This document shows, in pieces, positions 47,151 through 60,000 of a DNA stretch of 64,000 nt (within the stretch, counting starts at the first letter, position 1; each line of letters starts with the position of its first letter). The notes beneath the pieces are model-generated. The model searched no databases. It saw only the letters and a list, made by a program, of their open reading frames with translations, and was not told where the DNA came from. The DNA comes from Chimonanthus salicifolius (taxonomy: Eukaryota > Streptophyta > Magnoliopsida > Laurales > Calycanthaceae). The DNA lies in assembly GCA_013350335.1 (NCBI GenBank), contig CM023540.1, positions 43,817,222-43,881,221 of the forward strand, in the 5' to 3' direction. The position numbers and the translations under genes are program-made.

Positions 47151-47717
47151 AAGGATTGTTTTTTAAAGCGATTCACTGCATGTCATAGAGGTCTTACAAT
47201 CACGATTGTAACGCCCCTCCCTCCGTGAGCGTGGTATGAGTGGTAACATTCCACGGAAGGGAGCGAGCGTCACAACACAAGGCGAGCCCGAGACCCGGCC
47301 CTCAATTGGCCCAACCTAGCGTTTGCATGAACTGTTGTCCATGATAATATTTACACACACTAGAATAAAAATCAGCGAAAACTTTAAAACTTTAAAACTT
47401 TTGTACAGATAGATGAACGCATATCAAAGAAAAATTAAAGATTCTCACATAAATCAAATACAAAGTTAAGTGCACCTAGGAGTTAAAGAAAATATTACAT
47501 TCCCAAAATAATTACTCCCACAAATGCACTTCTTTCAACAAAGTCCAAAATGTAACTATTCTAGCCATGCTTTCTTCTTACATTAATCTCGCTCATGCTT
47601 GGCTTGTCGCTAGGTTCGGCCTTGCCTCCATTACCTTGAGCCTAGGTTCATATCTAAAGGGGGAAAATATTATGGACTTAGTCAACGCGCCCATTAGAAA
47701 TTTCAACTAAAGGGGTG

Positions 47718-48230
47718 CACCAAGGAGTGTGATAGTAGAGTATAATCTCAAAATTCTAAGTTAGAAATTCACATGTGATAACATAGTACATTTCTCAAAA
47801 AGAGTTCATATCATAACCGAAATCTCACTTTCAATTCATTATAGAAATCTCATATTCAAATAACTTTCAATATCTATCATGATGTAACATGCCATCGGTG
47901 TCAGGAAGAATGAATACCCTTCCATGCCCCATGCATCAACCATATAAATCATCTCAATATAAATCATGATGTAACATGCCATATAAATCACCAAGGAGTG
48001 TGATAGTAGAGTATAATCTCAAAATTCTAAGTTAGAAACTCACATGTGATAATATAGTACATTTCTCAAAACGAATTCATATCATAACCGAAATCTCATA
48101 TTCAATTCAAATTCAATTCATTATAGAAATCTCATAGTCAAACCACTTTAAATGTTTATCATGATGTAACATGCCATGAGTGTCATGAAGAATGAATGCC
48201 CTTTCACGTCCCATGCATCAAACATATAAA
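47718..48230 (+). repeat. 271-bp tandem duplication in the large LTR
   Basis: The unit starts caccaaggagtgtgatagta at 47718 and again at 47989. The second copy is interrupted after ...catcaaacatataaa by the element at 48231 and resumes at 51844. The first copy keeps the uninterrupted junction catataaatcatctcaata (47941-47959). Confidence 0.9.
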
Positions 48231-49035
48231 TGTTAAGGTTGGCTAGAATTTTCAATGTGGGTCCAGGATTAATTGCCAAAACTAGTTTTCTAAGGTGGCA
48301 ATGACGTGTAGATAGGTTGCTATATTGTAGTGTTTGCCGATACCAATTATGGACTACACCTTAAAGAGAAAGGTAAGTGGAGAATATCTAGGGCCAGCAT
48401 TAGTGATATTTTATTTAGGAAAGATTATCTTATACGTGGATTGGACAAGTATCGCATGTGGAAACTTCACTGCAAGGTCCATCTACAGGGTATTGCCAAC
48501 GTGTACTTGCATGAAAGCAGGACACGACACAAGAGCTCGCGTGGGTTCTTAATTTAGGAAAGGTACTCTCGGCATGAGGCTATATAACATGGACATGGGT
48601 CTTAAAGAAGCCTTGCCTTATGGCGCATGTGAAGAGGGCTACATATGGCCGCATGCAAGAGTGAGGTCACATCGTGGGTGTAAGCCACACCGTCGAAGGA
48701 GACACAGCCTCGCGTTCGTGAAGCACGTCGGGATGTGCTTGTAGAACATATGAAGAGAGAAGAACGAGACAGAAGTTGGGTTCACTTTTCTGGGTATACG
48801 AGATGACGTCGGTATGTTGTATACATGGGTGTACAAGGGGCTCGGGAACTTCGGGTTTGGACTATAGACTCAAGGGAGTCTTTATATTCTTATACATGTA
48901 TTATTTCTCTCATATAGTGAATTTTACTATAGCTCCGTGGACGTAGGCCAGGTGGGCCGACCCACGTTAAATCTGTGTTATGGTGTGCTTTATTTTTCCG
49001 TTCGAATTTTCTTGTTTCCGCTGACAACGCTAACA
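48231..49035 (+). repeat. 5' LTR of the LARD-like element
   Basis: 805 bp, TG...CA ends, followed after two bases by the Met-tRNA primer site. Nearly the same as 51019-51843. Confidence 0.92.
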
Positions 49036-49574
49036 AGTGGTATCAGTAGATTGGTTCTGGCCAGTGAGGAGAATTGGGTGAACGGAATAATGGAAGCAAG
49101 AGTCCAGATGGACTACAAGCGTGCATGGGGGTCTTTGCTTAACAAAGACTGCAAGAGCGATGCAGTGTATTGGGCACGAGTCTAAGAGGTATTGCACTTT
49201 GATAAAAGGTGCAACAACGTGCGCAGCAGAGAGGAGTTCCTCTTAGTCTGAGATACAACATCAGATGACAAATCTGTGACTTAGAGGCAGTGGCGGTGCA
49301 GCAGAGCAACCCAGAAAACCCATTAGCAAGGTAGGGGATGGATCGGTCTGGGGTTTTCCAAGAGGCACCGTCGGTTACAGAGAAAAGTTGCTAGGAACTG
49401 TAGCAGAATAGGGTTTCCTGTTCAGTTTTGGAGATAAGAGGTGCAAGTGCCTAAAGCAGAGAGGTGCGGCCTATCGTTCAGCTGAGAGCAGATCGGTCGT
49501 AGAACAAGCGGCGACAGGTGCAGAGCCGTGATGACGGAAGCATTGCAGCTACCAAGGAGGAAGGCGACCAGTAC

Positions 49575-50228
49575 AGATCTGAGAGCATATCTCGGATTCA
49601 GATCTGAGAGAAACGTGAGACAGCCGTGTGCAGAAGGGGTTTTCTGTAGTTGGGAAGTGGCCTGTCTCCAGCGAATTTGAGATGTCAGTTGCAGATATGA
49701 GATTGAGTGCATAGGGAGCAGTCTCCATCGCCGGCAGATCTGGCAGTTGTGGCGATGGATGCAAAGTGCAGAGGAATAGCCGAACAGGTGAGCAGATCTC
49801 GGTAGGAGAGAAGAGAAAAGGAGGTAGTTGATGCAGCCACAGTGAGTGTTGGACCTGAGGGAATAGGAATCGACACTAAGAAAGGAAGACACCAGCCCGT
49901 GTCTTAGATCTGCCAAGAAGGGAGGCAGCAGCGAGATCGGCCGCAAGCAGCTGAGAGAAAGGAGGACTGCAGGAGATCAACAGCTAGTAAAGGCCCGACT
50001 AGAGCCGAGGTAGATCTGCCAACACCGTCAAGAAGGTAGTGGCAGTGGAGAGGTCAGCCGAGTAGAGGCAGCTAGATCTGAGAACAGAGGAGGAAATTGC
50101 CTAGGGGTTTATATTTGAGGGCCGTGCATGAACAAATCTCGACGGCGACCGCCTAGAGCGTCGGCTTGCAGAGAGGAAGTAGAACCTTCAGAGGCACTCA
50201 GATCTGTAGGAAGGAGAGAATCAGATCT
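49575..50228 (+). repeat. Cluster of nine AGATCT palindromes in the element's internal region
   Basis: AGATCT occurs at 49575, 49600, 49736, 49794, 49916, 50012, 50074, 50200 and 50223, several as the 8-base palindrome CAGATCTG. No longer repeat unit is obvious; intervening sequence differs. Two more lie near 50673 and 50705. Confidence 0.9.
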
Positions 50229-51018
50229 GAGATGGAGAAGAAGTCTGAGTACGGGCGATTGCAACTGGTGGACTCACAGCAGGAAGAGAGAATGAACTAC
50301 AAGGGGCTCTCTCTTGGTGGTGCAGGAGGAGCTCGCCGCAGCGACCACTAGCCTGTAGAGGCGCTCAAGCAGAAAATCCATAGCAAGAGTCCACTTGGTT
50401 CACCCAAACCGAGTGGAAAATGATTAAAAAAAAAAAAGTTTTGGTGGTTTGGAGGACACCATTTCAGGTGCACATGCGAGACCACAAATTTGAGTGCACC
50501 CGAGGGACTACAGATTAGGGTAGTCCCGCAGAACTCCAGTACTGCTTGCATGGTGATCAGTTGGAGTACAGTTTCGGGTGACCCTGCTGGACCACAGTTT
50601 CTTATACTCTTTCAGCGGAAAACCAATGGTCAGAATTGTTTTGAAATTTCTAGAGTCATCGGGACTCGAAATTGAGATCTGTATTCACCTGTACGATTGC
50701 ATCGAAGAGATCTACGCAGTGACCAGTGTAGATTTGGAAAATGAAATGAAATTTTTTAGAGGAGTCGAGGAGTGGTCAACAGGCGGTGTAAGGGACCCAG
50801 GCAAGCAAATGCTCGAGATGGAGTCCGGTTGGGCTATACAATCTTACTGAAGATTTGTGGATCATCCTAAGGTATGAGATGCGCATCTTACATAGAGATG
50901 CAAAAGGACTCAGCTGCAAATGGAGCAAGGCTGAGAGCGACTAGTGCACAGAGAAGTGCAATTGAAGTCAGTTGTCATGGACCATCTTCGAAGGTTAGTG
51001 GAATTGCAAGGTGGAGAT

Positions 51019-51843
51019 TGTTAAGGTTGACTTGAATTCTCAGTGTGGATCCAGGATTAATTGCCAAAACTCTTCTAAGGTGGCAATGACGTGTAGATAG
51101 GTTGCTATATTGTAGTGTTTGCCGATACCAATTATGGATTACACCTTAAAGAGACAGGTAAGTGGAGAATATCTAGGGCCAGCATTAATGATATTTTCTT
51201 TAGGAAAGATTATCTTATACGTGGGCTGGACAAGTATCGCATGTGGAAACTTCATCTGCAAGGTCCATCTACAAGGTATTGCCAACGTGTACTTGCATGA
51301 AAGCAGGACACGACACAAGAGCTCGCGTGGGTTCTTAATTTAGGAAAGGTACTCTCGGCATGAGGCTATATAACATGGACGTGGGTCTTAGAGAATCCTT
51401 ACCTTGTGCTGCATGTGAAGAGGGCTACATATGGCCGCATGCAAGAGTGAGGTCACACCGTGGGTGTGAGCCACACTGTCAAAGGAGACACAGCCTCGCG
51501 TTCGTGAAGCACGTCGAGGTGTGCTCGTAGAACGTAAGAAGAGAGAAGAGCGAGACAGAAGTTGGGTTCACTTTTCTGGGTATAAGAGAGATACAAACAC
51601 CAACTGAAAGATGACGTCGGTGTGTTGTATACATGGGTGTACAAGGGGCTCTGGACTTCGGGTTTGGGCTATAGACTCAAGGGAGTCTTTATATTCTTAT
51701 ACATATATTATTTCTCTCATATAATGAATTTTACTGTCGCTCCGTGAACGTAGGCCAAGTGGGCGGAACCATGTTAAATCTGGTGTTATGGTGTGCTTTA
51801 TTTTTCTGTTCGAATTTTCTTGTTTCCACTGACAACGCTAACA
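51019..51843 (+). repeat. 3' LTR of the LARD-like element
   Basis: 825 bp, TG...CA ends, preceded by a purine-rich tract. Followed directly by the right TSD copy ataaa. Confidence 0.92.
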
Positions 51844-52714
51844 ATAAATCATCTCAATAGTTATCCTTGGCCAATTATGTCCTCAGCATTTCCGGTAGCA
51901 CTGATAAGGTGTTGTTCCTATACCAACAGTTTAACTGAGACTACCGGTGGAGTGTTGCCTCCTCCCCTGCGCATGTTTTGGGACATCTTCTGACCTAGGA
52001 GCTCTTTCGCCCAATTTCATGCCATTTTATTTGATTCATGGACATGGCCGAATACACAACAGTTATTCATCAATATCAACAGTTATATCCCTAAGATCAG
52101 AGTATGTCTAGACCGCTCATCTCCTTCTCGGCCTACGAAGTACCCATCCTATGGAGACCCAAGTATGTCCGGACCACTCATACTTGGTCATCAAATGCAA
52201 TTACCATCCCGTGCAGTATGTATGATGTACATGGATGTTCGATGATGATAAAATTCATTCAACCATGTGTGAAAACAGTTTCAAGATACTTCGTAAGTGA
52301 AAACACATATCTTTTTCATAACCCAACTAAAACATTTAAAATAGCTCATGAACTTCAATTTGAAATACAATATTTAAGTCACAACTATGGTGCTTCAATG
52401 ATGTAGGAAAACCTACATGATCTAAGGTGATCAACGGAATAGAAAAGGGTTTCAAAGTGGCACGAACAACGTTGGGGTTAATCTCGGATCTTCATTTGTT
52501 TTCATGTATGTCACAAACATAACAAGTCATATCATTAAACTTAATCAAACTAATTTCCTTTAATTTCTAAATTTGTGTTGTAATTTCTAGTGATTTGGTA
52601 AATAAGGCATTGCCTAAGGTTCAGGAATCAAATTGGTGAAGATTAGTGGAGTCTAAGTGATCCAAATAAGTGATTAGGATCAAATGTATCAACCTTGTAA
52701 AACTGTCAAAATGT

Positions 52715-53420
52715 CAGGTTGACACATCGATTCTATGTACACATCAGCGAGGACATGATCGACACATCTGGGTTCTCGATATGTCGAAACGAATGACCAA
52801 CGTACTGCTTGGAACACTCTGTATTTTTATTTTACTTTCAGATCGATACTATCGTCCTTGACGATGTATCGACTGGTTTCTCTCGACACATCATGGGATA
52901 CAATGTATCGGCTGGGATCGCTTGACACATCGTGAAATACAATGTGTCGCCCTGGAAACTCAGGTCTATCGATAGTATCGTGTTCACCGATACTTCGATT
53001 AGACATGGTTGACACATCAGTGAAACCAACATGTCATCTGGGTTGGTTTGAGTTCTGGTTTAGAGAACTCTGTATTTTCCGGTTATTCTCAGATCGATAC
53101 TATCGATCCTATCGACCTATCGAGAGAGGGCTCGTCGACACATCGGTGAATTCGATATTCAACTTGGGTTGGATTGAGTTCTAATTGAGAGAAATTTGTA
53201 TTTTCTAGTTGCTCTCAGATCGATACTATCGATCCTGTCGACCTATCGAGAGAGGGCTCGTTGACACATCGGTAAACTCAACATGTCATGCGTGTCCAAT
53301 TTGTTCTTTAGATCATTCACAGACCGATACATCCATCATTGACGATGCATCGGCTGGGGTCTATCAACCCATCGTTGATACCAATGTATCGAGGATTGCG
53401 GCGGAGGTATTGTTTCAAAT
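52715..53420 (-). repeat. Cluster of ATCGATAC/TCGATGTATCG words with diverged tandem units
   Basis: A unit of about 124 bp with cagatcgatactatcg recurs near 53090 and 53216, with a diverged earlier copy at 52843. Each follows a ctctgtatttt or tttgtatttt phrase. Inside and around the units many short palindromic words (atcgatac, gacgatgtatcg, gacacatcg) occur. It lies in the large solo LTR. Confidence 0.82.
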
Positions 53421-53994
53421 TTTTCATGTTTACTTCATTTTTTATTCTATCTACCCACATTCTTAGATTTCTCCACATTTTCTCATCCTAATGGGATTCT
53501 TCTACTAAAAATCAAAATAAGTTTAACATACCTCAAAGATTTGGTGATTTCATTGGTGTGAGGGAGAGAGAGGATCCAATGGGGTTTTCTTGCTTTATGG
53601 AGTGTGTGTGTAACTTGTGGAGAAGTGTTTTTTCTCCCAATGTCTAAAGAGGAAGGAGGAGGAAAGCACCACCGAATGGAGAGGGAGTGTAACGGCTCAT
53701 CCCTCCGAGACGCCGTTGTTTTAACACCACGAGGTTCAGTATTATATTGTTCGCTTTGGACCCACAAATAGGGGGTCCGCATGGTTTTCCATTGGGCCTA
53801 CACCATCATCGAGGCCCAAAATGCTTAATACTATATTAAGGGCGCACCAAGCCTTATAAACCCCTCAATTTCACCTCAACTTCTGATATGGGACTTCATC
53901 AAGTCGCCACACTGTTCGATACATCGACCCTTGTCGATGTGTCTATACACCGACCCATCGACCCTGCTCGATATATCGTCTACAACCACCACCC

Positions 53995-54020
53995 TATACA
54001 TCGACCATGCTCGATGTATA
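53995..54020 (+). other. Perfect 10-bp stem in the TRIM LTR
   Basis: tatacatcga and tcgatgtata flank the 6-base loop ccatgc. The same stem with two changes is found in the other LTR near 60796-60821. Confidence 0.9.
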
Positions 54021-55225
54021 ACTCTAAGCTCTGGGCTGGGTAAGGGTATTACATTCTACCCCCTTAAAGGAGACCGGCCCCGGCTCGACCTACAACACAA
54101 AGGAATCACACAGGACATGGACCCTCACAGTCTGAGTGTTGAACTGAGACTTTGATACCAATAGTAATGACCCGTCCCTCCAAGACACCACCGTTTCAAC
54201 ACCAAGAGGTTCAGTATTATATTGTCTGCTTTGGACCCACAAATTGGGGTGGTGGGGGTGGTCCGCACGGTTTTCCATTTGGCTTACATCATCATCGAGG
54301 CCCAAAATGCATAATATTGTATTAAGGGGACACCAAGCCTTATAAACCCCTCAATTTTCACCTCAACTTCCGATGTGGGACTTCATCAAGCCGCCATATC
54401 GCTCGATACATCAACCCTTGTCAATGTGTCTACCCATCGACCCTGTAATACCCTGACCCAAATTAGGCAAATTTAGTTTAATAAATCTTGCTTAGACCGG
54501 TTAATCTCGAAGATTAAGGTTAGGGCTTTGTGAAAAGCCCATGTGTGGCCCAATCTGAGCTCGAAAGCCCAGTAATCCAGCTCGTCCAGCTGGAGGGCCA
54601 AAATGGTAATTTACCGCTTATTGTTATTATTTTATTTATTGTGTTATTATGTGATTATTATTGGATGATATTATTCTCCTTAATCAAGGATTCTTATTTT
54701 TTATTTTAAAATAATTTTATTTTCAGAAAATATTATTTAAAACCGCCCGTCAAAACCCCGAAAGGGAGAAATAAATATTTTTAAATGGTTTTGAAAATGA
54801 GTTAATTTTTTAAACAAGTATTGTATGTTAGACCATTTTAGTATGGTCTAGTTTATTCTTTCAAACTCCAAAAATGAGAACTTTAAATTGTTTTATTTAA
54901 CACAAGTTAAAACATGTAAATAATGTTAAATTGTGATTTTTATTTAAATCTATAGTTTTTGTGAGTTTTAAATCTCCAAATTTTTATGATGACTAGAGTT
55001 TTTAAAACTCAACTCATCTGTCAGGTTGGATTAAAATTTTTGAGCTTTCAAAATCATGTTTTTAAGTTGAAAAATCAGATTTTATCAATTATGGGACCTT
55101 TTTGCAAAACCAGAAAGTTGGAGGGACTTATCTGCAACCTGCCCAAACAGTACGGTTACTGTTCGGGACATAGGCAGTCATTGCATGCAGTAGCCATCGG
55201 GCCACCTCCGATTGATCGGATTTTC

Positions 55226-55233
55226 TATAAAAA
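55226..55233 (+). promoter_or_regulatory. Candidate TATA box of solo LTR A
   Basis: tataaaaa. The corresponding position in LTR B is tataaata. A donor-like aaggtaatcac lies about 165 bp downstream. Confidence 0.55.
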
Positions 55234-55730
55234 CTCAGCTTGATCAGCTGGTTTCACTCCCACACTTTCTATCTCTCTCAGTCTCAGCTGCCCCTGAGGT
55301 ACCAGCCGATCCCTTTCTGTTGTTTCCAATTTTTCTCAACCGTAAGCTTAGAAGGGAAGATTTTCAAAAGTTAAAATTTCCAGCCCGGGAACTCAAGTGA
55401 AGGTAATCACTGTATTCTTCTTTAAATTTTAAGTGTCTTAGAATAAAAAAGAACAAAATTTGGCCACGTTGTGAGTGTGTAAAACCAGTTTGAAGTTTAA
55501 GAAAAATCATGGGATTTCTTGTACCAGTGTGGTTTTGGTGTTAAAATCTATTGGCCTGTTTAGTTTAAAAGCTCCAAACCACTCCCTATGGAAAGAGGGC
55601 TCACTGAGGAGTCCATCTTACCGGTTGGATATGAAAACTGAATCCAGGAAACCCACTGTTTCTGGATTCGTATTTCACTCCCTATTTCGGCATCACTATC
55701 TGCTGTTGCAGACAGTGGAAGAAGACCACT

Positions 55731-56117
55731 CTCGGATGATCCGAGAGTTGTTCTTCGGACGGTCCGAGGGTAGCACCCTTCGGATGATCCAAAGTTAGCC
55801 CTTCGAACGTTCCGAGCTTCAGCCCGAAGCCCCGAAGCGTCCGAGGCAAGCATTTCAGCTCCGGATGTTCTGAGCCCTGTTCAGAAGGACCGAACCCCAC
55901 TCGGACGATTCGAACTTCACTCGGCATGATCCGAGACACACAGACCCACCGAGACCTATCTTTCTGATTTTTCGGTTCGGAAGGACTTTCGGACGATCCG
56001 AGACCTAATCTTCGGACGATCCGAAGCCAGACCAAGTTCCGAAGTCTGTGACTAGTTTAGGCAGTGGTTCGGATGATCCGAAGCCACAGTACCTGGTTCC
56101 GAGGCATGATCCGAGGA
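55731..56117 (+). repeat. Array of YTCGGAYGATCCGAR palindromes in solo LTR A
   Basis: Clear members start at 55731, 55754, 55779, 55802, 55989, 56011 and 56068, with weaker ones between (about a dozen in total). Each is a 15-base imperfect palindrome: arms TTCGGA and TCCGAA around a 3-base centre. Spacing is irregular (20-60 bp). The aligned position of LTR B lacks the array. Confidence 0.92.
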
Positions 56118-56235
56118 ACCCAGTTTTTGAATGTAAACTCTTGATTGTTTGATAATGCATGTGATGTTTATGCCTTTAATAAATTAAAAGTGGCACTAAC
56201 CCTCTTCTCTTATTACTATAGTGTATATACTATTG

Positions 56236-56322
56236 TATTCACTTCCAGGCCAACTCTATTTGTCGGGCACTGAGTGATTTCACTTCCAGGCTGACGCTAT
56301 ATTTGTCGGGCACTGAGTGACC
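56236..56322 (+). repeat. Short tandem duplication in LTR A
   Basis: cacttccaggc...tgtcgggcactgagtga occurs twice at a spacing of about 43 bp. LTR B has the same pair at about 58728-58804, so the duplication predates their split. Confidence 0.85.
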
Positions 56323-57056
56323 TCGAGGCCTTACTCAACATGTCAAATTTGGTCCGATCTAGAAGACAACTGAGAAGTGACCTGAGTATCTAGACCTAAC
56401 TCAATTAGTCAATCTGGTCATGCCCAGAAGACAATATGAGTTTTGGACTGAGCACATTATTATTTCTCTATTGTGGATTATTGTAACTTAAAACGGTTAG
56501 AAACCAAGTAGGAGACTCAATTCCATTTACCTTGGAGATTTTTGGGAAAACAAGTATGATTTTGAAATACTACTTGTATGTATATATTTGGATGCTATGT
56601 ATGTTGACATGTTAATGATTGTGCACTTATTTGCTTGTTGAATAGAGACCGCGATACCACATATTTTCGGTGAAGGAACTTAACTTTGCAGTAGGTGTAA
56701 TCATGTTTTATTAAAATGGATCTTGAGGAATGAGTGGTTTCATGTTGATGAACCCACCCATGTGCCTAGACATGATGCAGTGTTGTAAGAAGTGCTTATG
56801 ATGCTTATAAATGTTTATGATGTTGATCATGTGAGATATGTAATACTGCTTCCACGTGTCATTGACCATTGAACCAATATCGGCCATGTGTGTGAGATGG
56901 TTTACGTCTACTGGACCATGGGTGTCGACAATTGCTGACTTGAGGAGTGTTAGTCTTGACCATGTGAGGGCCAGAGATGTACTTGTAATGATGTATTTTG
57001 ACCGTGTCGGGACTTAATACAATGGTCTCAGCGTAGTATGTAGGTGTTACGTTGGA

Positions 57057-60000
57057 TGTAATACCCTGCCCCAGATTAAGCGTGTTTTAGCTTGTTAATC
57101 CTGTTTAACCGATTAATCTCGAAGATTTTGGTTAGGGCTTTGAGGAAAGCCCAAGTTTGGCCCAATCTGGGCCCGAAAACTCAGTGATTCAGTTCGTTCA
57201 GCTGGAGGGGCATTTTGGTAATTTACCACTTGTTGCGTATATTTTTATAAATATTGTTGATATGTGTATATTATTGGTAAATAATGTTCTCCTAAATAAC
57301 CTAAATAAAGGATTTGTATTTCTAATTTTAAAATGAATTTACTTTTAGAAAATGGTATTTAAATCCCGCCCGTCAAAACCTCGAAAGGGAGTATTAATTA
57401 TTTTAAAGGGTTTTGAAAATGAAATAAATTTTAAAATTAGTATTTTATGGTAGACCATTTTAAGAATGGTCTAGTTATTTCATTTCACCTCAAAATGATG
57501 TTTCTAAATTGTTTATTTTAACAATTCTTTATTTAAGTAAATAGTGTAAATTTATGGTTTTTATTTAAATAAATGGTTTTTAATGAGAGTTAAATTCCAA
57601 AATTTTTATGGTGATTAAGATTTTTAAAACCCAACCTATCTGTAAGGTTGGATTAAATGTTTGAGCTTTTGAAATTATTTTTTTAGTTAAAAATCCAATT
57701 TTTGACAAAATGGGGCCCTTTTTGCAAAAATGGAAAATGTGGAGGACTGATTCAAAAAAAAACCAAAAATTACTGTAGCAGCGTCAGCGGCGTGCAGCGG
57801 CCTACTCGACCCGATTTTCCGGCGTCGTCCCGTCCCATCGAATGCGCACCGGATTTCCAGGCCAAAAACCTATAAATACAGGCCTCCTTGATCTGGATTC
57901 ACTCACAGCAAATTTTCTTCTGCTTTCCCTCTCTGTGATTTCAGCCGAGAACCCCCCTACCTTAAGCTTTCGTTTCAGTAACAGTAACTTAGAGGAAAAA
58001 TTTTCAAAAATCTGGATTTCAGTCCAGAAATTCAATTCAAGGTAACCACTGCAGTCCCCTTTCAATTTCGATCGGTTTTGAATCAAGAAATTTTGAATTT
58101 GGCTCTGTTTTCAGTGAGAAAAATGATTTCAAAGTTTAGAAAAAATTATAGGGTTCCTTATATCAGTGAGCTTCCGGTGCTAAGATCGGATGGCTTACTG
58201 AGTTTCAAAGCTCCAAACCTCTCCCTATGGAAAGAGGACTCCCGGAGGAATCCATCGGACCGGTCAGATGTAAAAACCGAGTCTAGAAAATCCCCCATTT
58301 CCCAAGTTCATTTTCCACTATTCCCGCCCATTCACTGTCTGTTGCAGACAGTGAACGGGAGAAAGAAGAAGAAAGAAAAAAAAAAAGGAAAAAAAAATAA
58401 AAATTATTTGATATTATTGTTTCTTGTGATTTGAAATGTTGGTTCCCTTTGAAAAAAAATATAAATAAATAATTAATTAAATGATTGAATAAATAAATAT
58501 TATTATTTTATTCAAAAAAAATATTTTTATTTGATATTATTGTTGCTTGTGATTTTTAATGTTGGTTCCCATTGAAAAAAAATGAATAAATAAATATTAT
58601 TATTTTATTCAAAAAAATTATTATTTTGTTAGATTATGTGATGTGATGATTAGTATCCCCTTTTTGTTAATTAAAATTGTACTAACCCTCTTCTCTTATT
58701 ACTTATAGTGTAAATACTATTGTATCCGCTTTCAGGCCTACCCTATTGGTCGAGCACTGAGTGATTCACTTTCAGGCCGACGCTATATAATCGGGCACTG
58801 AGTGACCTCGAGGCCTACTCAAAATGTCAGATCTGGTCCTATCCAGAAGACAACCGAGAAGTGACCCGAGGATTTAGACCTAACTCAATAAGTCAATCTG
58901 GTCAATGCCCAGAAGACAATATGAGTTTGGACTGAGCCCCTTTTTATTTATTATTATATTGTGGATTATGATAATTTAAAAATGATAGAAACCCAGTAGG
59001 AGACTCAATTCCATATACCTCGGATATTTTTGGAAAAACGTGAGATTTTAAAATACTACTCGTGTGTATGTATTTGATCTGTATATTGATTGTGCACTTG
59101 TGTGTTGTTTGAACAGAGACTGCGTAAACCACACATAACGGTGAGGGAACTTAACTCTGCAGATTTTGTAAACAGGTTTTATAATGAGATAAGTATTGAG
59201 CAATTAGTGGTTTCAATTTTGATGAATCCACCCATGTACCTATAAACGATGCACTATGGTAAGAGTGCTGATATTGGTTGAAATATTACGATGTTGATCG
59301 TATGAGTATGTAAGACTGCTTCCACGTACCTGGGCTATTGAATCAATATCGGCCATATGAGAGATGGTTTATGTCTACTGGACCATGGGCGGACCATGCT
59401 GTCGTCAGTTGCTGACTTGAGGGTGTCAGTATCGGCTAAGTTAGAGCCGGAGATGTACTTGCAAGGATGTATTTTGACCGTGTCGGGACTTAATACTGGT
59501 CTCAGCGTAGTCGGCAGGCGTTACGGTGGATGATGGCAGTGTTTGATGATGTTATTATATTATTTGAGATTATGCTTGTTGTTATCAAGCATATGATATT
59601 ATTGAACTGTTGCTAACCTGTTTTATCTTTACTTAAACTGCATTATTATATTTCCTTCACTGGGCTAGTTAGCTCACACTACTCACCTTTCAGGCGATGA
59701 ACCCGAGGAGGAGGACCCTCTCTTTCAGGCTTAGGGCGATTAAGCTAAAGCAGTGTTTTGGGATTCCCCCGGAGGTGAATGCCCTGATCCTTTTCTGTTG
59801 GTTCTTAGAACCGTTGACTTTTATTAAGTACCGGATGCGGTACTTAATTTGTGTTAATTTGATGTAATAGGCTATGTTGCCTTTGTAGTGATTTGAGAAA
59901 ATGTTTTGAATGTTGAAATCAATGGTTGATTTTCTTATGCTATGTGTTGATATTGTTAATGTCTATTTTATGGAGTAAGCATATGGTACATGTTTGAGTC

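Larger units (their letters stand above)
48231..51843 (+). mobile_element. Non-coding LTR retrotransposon (LARD-like)
   Basis: 3613 bp with exact TSD ataaa (48226-48230 and 51844-51848). LTRs are 48231-49035 and 51019-51843, both TGTTAAGGTTGRC...GACAACGCTAACA, highly similar; LTR1 lacks about 20 bp present in LTR2 near 51590. The primer site TGGTATCAGTAGATTGG starts at 49038 and a purine-rich gcaaggtggagat tract ends at 51018. The 2.0-kb internal region shows no gag or pol. TATA box gctatataac lies at about 48580 in LTR1 and again in LTR2 near 51366. Confidence 0.92.

Noticed and set aside
49422..49946. Open frame of 174 codons on the minus strand
   Set aside because: Antisense to the non-coding internal region of the LARD-like element; no family resemblance.
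55475..56035. Overlapping open frames on both strands (107 and 117 codons)
   Set aside because: They result from the stop-poor palindromic array in solo LTR A.
55731..56117. CRISPR-like array
   Set aside because: Plant nuclear context, irregular spacing, no uniform spacers and no cas genes; the words are variable palindromes in an LTR.
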